NCBI RefSeq assembly: GCF_000264455.2
Contig: NC_017957.2
Coordinates: forward strand, 1 to 64,000
Direction of reading: 5' to 3'
DNA length: 64,000 bases
Source of the DNA: Tistrella mobilis KA081020-065
Lineage (GTDB): Bacteria; Pseudomonadota; Alphaproteobacteria; Tistrellales; Tistrellaceae
Part shown: piece by piece, positions 61,083 through 64,000 of the stretch
Layout of the letters: every line of letters begins with the position of its first letter
How positions within the stretch are numbered: the stretch's first letter is position 1
Translations under genes and position numbers: made by a program
Notes under the pieces: generated by a model
What the model was told of the DNA's origin: nothing
The model's input: only the letters and a program-made list of their open reading frames with translations
Databases searched by the model: none

Positions 61083-61207
61083 TCGTCACCAGGAATGCCG
61101 TTCGCGGCATCCAGCGCTGCCAGGCCTTTCTGGCGGCCAAGGCGCCCGATGCTGCTTATGTGCTGGCTTTCCGACACCAGAAGGAAGCCGGCTATCTGTT
61201 GCCTTGA
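61071..61207 (+). pseudogene. RelE/ParE-family toxin with internal deletion
   Basis: The N-terminus VPQVIVTRNAVRGIQRCQAF with LAAKAPDAA is joined directly to the family's C-terminal VLAFRHQKEAGYLLP. The middle (about 35 residues, including the catalytic core strands) is missing. It starts overlapping the antitoxin gene and reads in frame from about 61071. It is therefore a disarmed toxin. Confidence 0.78.
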
Positions 61208-61216
61208 CCACCCGGC

Positions 61217-61819
61217 CCTCACGGAGCCCCCACCTCCCACCCGATCCCATCGCTCCGCCGCCACCCGCCGGAAGCGGTCATGCAGCCGGTCGAAGCTGGC
61301 GGTGTCGCGGGCGACCAGCAGGAAGCCGTCGCCATCGGTCAGCGGCAGCACCACCGCCTCGATCGGGGCACTGAGCGCGGGCGCCGGTTGTGCGATCTCA
61401 GGCCGGCCGGGCGGGCGCCAGGCCAGAAGTTCGGTTTCGAAAAGCAGATCGGCCGTCGCCGTCAGGGTGTCATGATCCGGCATCGGCGCCTCTGCGGGCA
61501 CCAGGATCAAAACCTGTTGCTGCATGCCCCAGCGCGCATTGTCCAGCGCCCCGTCGATCACCGCCGCCGCCGGGCCGGTGGCAAAGATCAGCCGCCGGGT
61601 CAGCCAATAGCGGATCCGGGCGCGGAGTGTCGCGCAATAGGCCGGGTCGATCCAGAATACCGCCCGCCCCTCCCCGGTCACCGCCTCGGCCAGCCAGGCC
61701 GCCAGTTCCGGCGTCGGCTGGGCATCCACCGGCGGCGGTTCGGTCGAAAACGCCACCCGCATGCTCCGGCCATCGGGCCGGACGGGGTCGGCGATCAGAC
61801 GGTTGCTGGGCGTGGTCAC
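61217..61819 (-). CDS. Unknown protein B1 (paralogue of 62658-63257), frameshifted 3' end
   Basis: The first about 190 residues match its paralogue: LIADPVRPDGRSMRVAFSTE, then PELAAWLAEAVTGE, WGMQQQVLILVP and LPLTDGDGFLLVARDTASFD. The middle (about 49-95) has diverged. Near 61254 one extra base relative to the paralogue shifts the frame, so the ORF misses its stop and reads on through antisense of the RelE/CopG region to 60983. The homologous 3' end is near 61217. ATGA overlap with the upstream gene couples the two. The role is unknown; a partner or immunity role is possible. Confidence 0.62.
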
Positions 61820-62520
61820 GGCTGCGCTCCGCCGGCCGCCGCAGGCAAGCTGGTCTCAGGCAGCGGCGTGAAGAAGGTATCCGCCGCCCAGTCATAAACC
61901 TCGCCGGACACCGCCTCGCCCAGCGCATAACCGCCGATGCCCCCGACGATGCAGCCGCCCAGCGCGCCCACGCCCGTGCCCAGCCCGGGTTCCACGAAGG
62001 TGCCGGCGGCAGCGCCCAACTGGCCGACACCCCGGCAGCCCAGCCAGGCCCCGGTCCAGCCGGAGACGACCTGCACCGTGCGCCGGATCGGCCGGTCGGC
62101 GACGACGATCGACCAGGCATCGATCGCAATGCCTGCGATCAGAAACACCCGCCCGGCATAACGATAAGCCCGCGCCCCCTGATAGAGCGCGGCCCCGCCA
62201 CGCCCGGCCGGCGCATGGTCGCTGATCCGGAAGCTGTCATGGGTGCCGCGCTGGTTCCAGTGATAGTCGATGGTACCGCTGCGCGGATTGGGGCCGTAAT
62301 CGAGCCGCAGCACCCGCTTGCCGGTGACGTCCTGGAAAAACAGGGTGGAGGTCGACTGGCCGCGGAAGCGCGGATCGCGCGTGTCCAGCGCCACCGCCAG
62401 CCCGTTGGTCCCGGGTATCGGAATCCGCACCACCGACCCCGCCCCCACACCCACCGGGATCATCCCCGACATCAGGTCCTCGTCGCTGGTCACCTCTTCG
62501 CTCAGGGTCGGATCTGCCAT
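61816..62520 (-). CDS. Unknown glycine-zipper protein A1 (paralogue of 63254-63988)
   Basis: A 234-residue protein. The N-terminal half is beta-rich (GSVVRIPIPGTNGLAVAL, VLRLDYGPNPRSGTIDYHWN). A hydrophobic helix (YAGRVFLIAGIAIDAWSIVV) is followed by a Gly-rich zipper (GWTGAWLGCRGVGQLGAAAG, GALGGCIVGGIGGYALGE). Such zippers occur in membrane-active toxins. No signal peptide is visible. It precedes gene B1 with a 4-bp overlap. No family name can be given. Confidence 0.62.
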   Translation of the reverse strand: MADPTLSEEVTSDEDLMSGMIPVGVGAGSVVRIPIPGTNGLAVALDTRDPRFRGQSTSTLFFQDVTGKRVLRLDYGPNPRSGTIDYHWNQRGTHDSFRISDHAPAGRGGAALYQGARAYRYAGRVFLIAGIAIDAWSIVVADRPIRRTVQVVSGWTGAWLGCRGVGQLGAAAGTFVEPGLGTGVGALGGCIVGGIGGYALGEAVSGEVYDWAADTFFTPLPETSLPAAAGGAQP

Positions 62521-62605
62521 GATCTGTCGTCCGTGATGGTGGTCAGGGAGCAGAGAAGGTGGATCGTCACCCGCGCAGGGCTGACGGGGGAAGAGAGGGT
62601 GAGAG

Positions 62606-62627
62606 GGCCGGCATGGCCATGCCGGCC
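62606..62627. terminator. 22-bp perfect palindrome, likely hairpin downstream of gene B2
   Basis: GGCCGGCATGG / CCATGCCGGCC is an exact palindrome that folds as a 9-bp stem with a GGCC loop. It lies between B2's stop and A1's start on the minus strand. This position fits a terminator or processing hairpin; there is no T-rich tail. Confidence 0.5.
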
Positions 62628-62657
62628 AAGAACCACCACATCACCGCCACCCGGCCC

Positions 62658-63257
62658 TCACAAGGTCGCCACCTCCCAGCCGATGCCATGCTCCGCCGCC
62701 ACCCGCCGGAAGCGGTCATACAGCCGGTCGAAGCTGGCGGTGTCGCGGGCGACCAGCAGGAAGCCGTCGCCATCGGTCAGCGGCAGCACCACCGCCTCGA
62801 TCGGGGCACTGAGCGCGGGCGCCGGTTGTGCGATCTCGGGCCGGCCGGGCGGGCGCCAGGCCAGAAGTTCGGTTTCGAACAGCAGATCGGCCGTCGCCGT
62901 CAGGGTGTTGTGATCCGGTATCGGCTCGGCCGCCGGCACCAGGATCAATACCTGTTGCTGCATACCCCAGACCCCGCCGAACGCCTCTACGGCCAGCTCT
63001 GCGGCCTCATCCGTCACCCGAAAGGCCACCGCCCGGGTGATCCGGCGTTTCAGGCGCGCAATCAGGCCCGGCGGAGGGTCATGATCGATCCAGACCACCT
63101 GCCAGTATCCGCCGGTCACTGCCTCTGTCAGCCAGGCCGCCAGTTCCGGCGTCGGCTGGGCATCCACCGGCGGCGGTTCGGTGGAGAAGGCGACCCGCAC
63201 GCTCCGGCCATCGGGCCGGACCGGATCGGCGATCAGGCAATTGCGGGCGGTCGTCAC
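62658..63257 (-). CDS. Unknown protein B2 (intact paralogue of B1)
   Basis: A 199-residue protein with the same ends as B1 (LIADPVRPDGRSVRVAFSTE; WGMQQQVLILVP; LLARDTASFD-like FLLVARDTASFDRLYDRF) and its own normal C-terminus (AAEHGIGWEVATL). The middle third (YWQVVWIDHDPPPGLIARLK region) differs strongly from B1. Such conserved ends with a variable core are common in specificity partners such as immunity proteins. It is coupled by ATGA to A2. No recognised domain. Confidence 0.65.
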   Translation of the reverse strand: MTTARNCLIADPVRPDGRSVRVAFSTEPPPVDAQPTPELAAWLTEAVTGGYWQVVWIDHDPPPGLIARLKRRITRAVAFRVTDEAAELAVEAFGGVWGMQQQVLILVPAAEPIPDHNTLTATADLLFETELLAWRPPGRPEIAQPAPALSAPIEAVVLPLTDGDGFLLVARDTASFDRLYDRFRRVAAEHGIGWEVATL

Positions 63258-63988
63258 GGCCGTGCTCCGCCAGCCGCCGCGGAGGGTGCGGTCTCGGGCA
63301 GGGCGGTGTCGGGCAAGGCGGTCTCAGGCAGTGGCGTGAAGAAGGTATCCGCCGCCCAGTCATAAACCTCGCCCGAAACCGCCTCGCCCAGCGCATAGCC
63401 GCCGATGCCGCCGACGATGCAGCCACCCAGCGCGCCCACCCCCGTACCCAGCCCCGGTTCCACGAAGGTTCCGGCCATGGCCCCCAGCTGGCCGACACCC
63501 CGGCAGCCCAGCCAGGCGCCGGTCCAGCCCGAGACGACCTGCACCGTGCGCCGGATCGGCCGGTCGGCGACGACGATTGAATACATATCAATGGCCACCC
63601 CGGCGATCACGAGAACCCGCCCGCCATATTTGTAGGCACGCGCCGATTCGTAAGCCAGTGCACCGATCCGTCCCCCGGGGGTGTGATCAGAAACGCCGAA
63701 GATCTTGTGAACCCGATCCTGATTCCAATGGTAATCGATACATCCGGATCGTGGATTGTACCCATAGTCTAAACGCAGTACTCGCTTACCGGTGATGTCC
63801 TGCAAAAAGAGGGTAGAAGTCGATCGCCCGCGACGGCGTGAGTCATTGGTCTCAAGCCCCACCGCAAATCCAGGGGTCCCGGGTATCGGAATCCGCACCA
63901 CCGACCCCGCCCCCACACCCACCGGGATCATCCCCGACATCAGGTCTTCGTCGCTGGTCACCTCTTCGCTCAGGGTCGGATCTGCCAT
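63254..63988 (-). CDS. Unknown glycine-zipper protein A2 (paralogue of A1)
   Basis: A 244-residue protein nearly identical to A1 at the N-terminus (MADPTLSEEVTSDEDLMSGM) and in the zipper and C-terminal region (GALGGCIVGGIGGYALGE, VYDWAADTFFTPLPE). The middle (about 35-125) differs (TPGFAVGLETNDSRRRG) and is somewhat richer in AT. A short PETALPDTALPETAP-like repeat is added near the C-terminus. The start is 12 bp from the window end, so upstream context is cut off. Confidence 0.65.
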   Translation of the reverse strand: MADPTLSEEVTSDEDLMSGMIPVGVGAGSVVRIPIPGTPGFAVGLETNDSRRRGRSTSTLFLQDITGKRVLRLDYGYNPRSGCIDYHWNQDRVHKIFGVSDHTPGGRIGALAYESARAYKYGGRVLVIAGVAIDMYSIVVADRPIRRTVQVVSGWTGAWLGCRGVGQLGAMAGTFVEPGLGTGVGALGGCIVGGIGGYALGEAVSGEVYDWAADTFFTPLPETALPDTALPETAPSAAAGGARP

Positions 63989-64000
63989 GATCTGTGGTCC

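Noticed and set aside
1-64000. tRNA, rRNA, riboswitches, replication origin or att sites
   Set aside because: No stretch with cloverleaf, rRNA, known riboswitch or integrase-associated direct repeat patterns could be supported by eye.

Overview
The window is GC-rich DNA with dense, strongly codon-biased genes and many short or 4-bp ATGA overlaps, typical of a free-living alphaproteobacterial chromosome. The gene families (ergothioneine egtB/egtD, TIGR02587/TIGR02588 pair, many ParE/VapC/RelE-type modules, stand-alone NRPS) suggest a Rhodospirillales-like organism, possibly Tistrella or a relative. That placement is inference only; no rRNA or tRNA is present to support it.

Layout. 1-5.6 kb: an NRPS protein with a methyltransferase inserted in its adenylation domain, an HNH protein and a toxin-antitoxin patch. 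5.7-12.3 kb: a TPR-methyltransferase, two short RiPP-like precursor genes with a broken and an intact lysR gene between and after them, an FMN oxidoreductase, cytochrome b561 and a TPR-2OG oxygenase. 12.3-15.9 kb: ornithine cyclodeaminase/arginase, a PDZ protein and an Lrp regulator. 16.0-31.2 kb: a catabolic block (N-acyl-D-amino-acid deacylase, CobW GTPase, IclR regulator; then D-amino-acid dehydrogenase and a dipeptide-type ABC transporter) split by an AT-richer Gabija-like defence pair that is bracketed by an IS5-type and an IS481-type element. 31.5-36.4 kb: a two-component system, PAP2 phosphatase and small envelope/stress proteins. 36.5-38.9 kb: egtB-egtD. 39.0-39.7 kb: vapBC. 39.7-44.1 kb: a stress block (TIGR02587/88, DUF4142, ferritin-like and hemerythrin/DUF892 proteins). 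44.1-48.5 kb: a compact RiPP operon with lasso-cyclase-like, sulfotransferase-like, PqqD-like and 2OG oxygenase genes behind its own precursor gene. 48.7-59.9 kb: mostly metabolic and signalling genes. 59.9-61.2 kb: a graveyard of truncated GNAT, AAA ATPase, DUF4276 and RelE genes. 61.2-64 kb: a tandem duplication of an unknown two-gene unit, reminiscent of toxin/immunity pairs.

The most interesting signal is a two-locus RiPP system. Three short peptides (7712-7870, 8243-8401 and 48342-48506 on the minus strand) share a W-x-x-P-V-L leader motif, a Thr shortly before a putative core, and a C-terminal Asp-Gly. They fit lasso-peptide rules with an Ala/Gly at core position 1 and an Asp at position 7-9. 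Only the 44-48 kb locus carries a cyclase and a PqqD-like recognition protein, so the two 7-8 kb precursors may be processed in trans. Each locus has a 2OG oxygenase of the same architecture. No transglutaminase-like leader peptidase (B2) is visible in the window.

No stretch over 300 bases lacks a gene, pseudogene or IS. The larger gaps (7494-7711, 10870-11115, 20382-20616, 31212-31478, 48507-48741, 51310-51529, 59381-59581) hold promoters or nothing I can identify.
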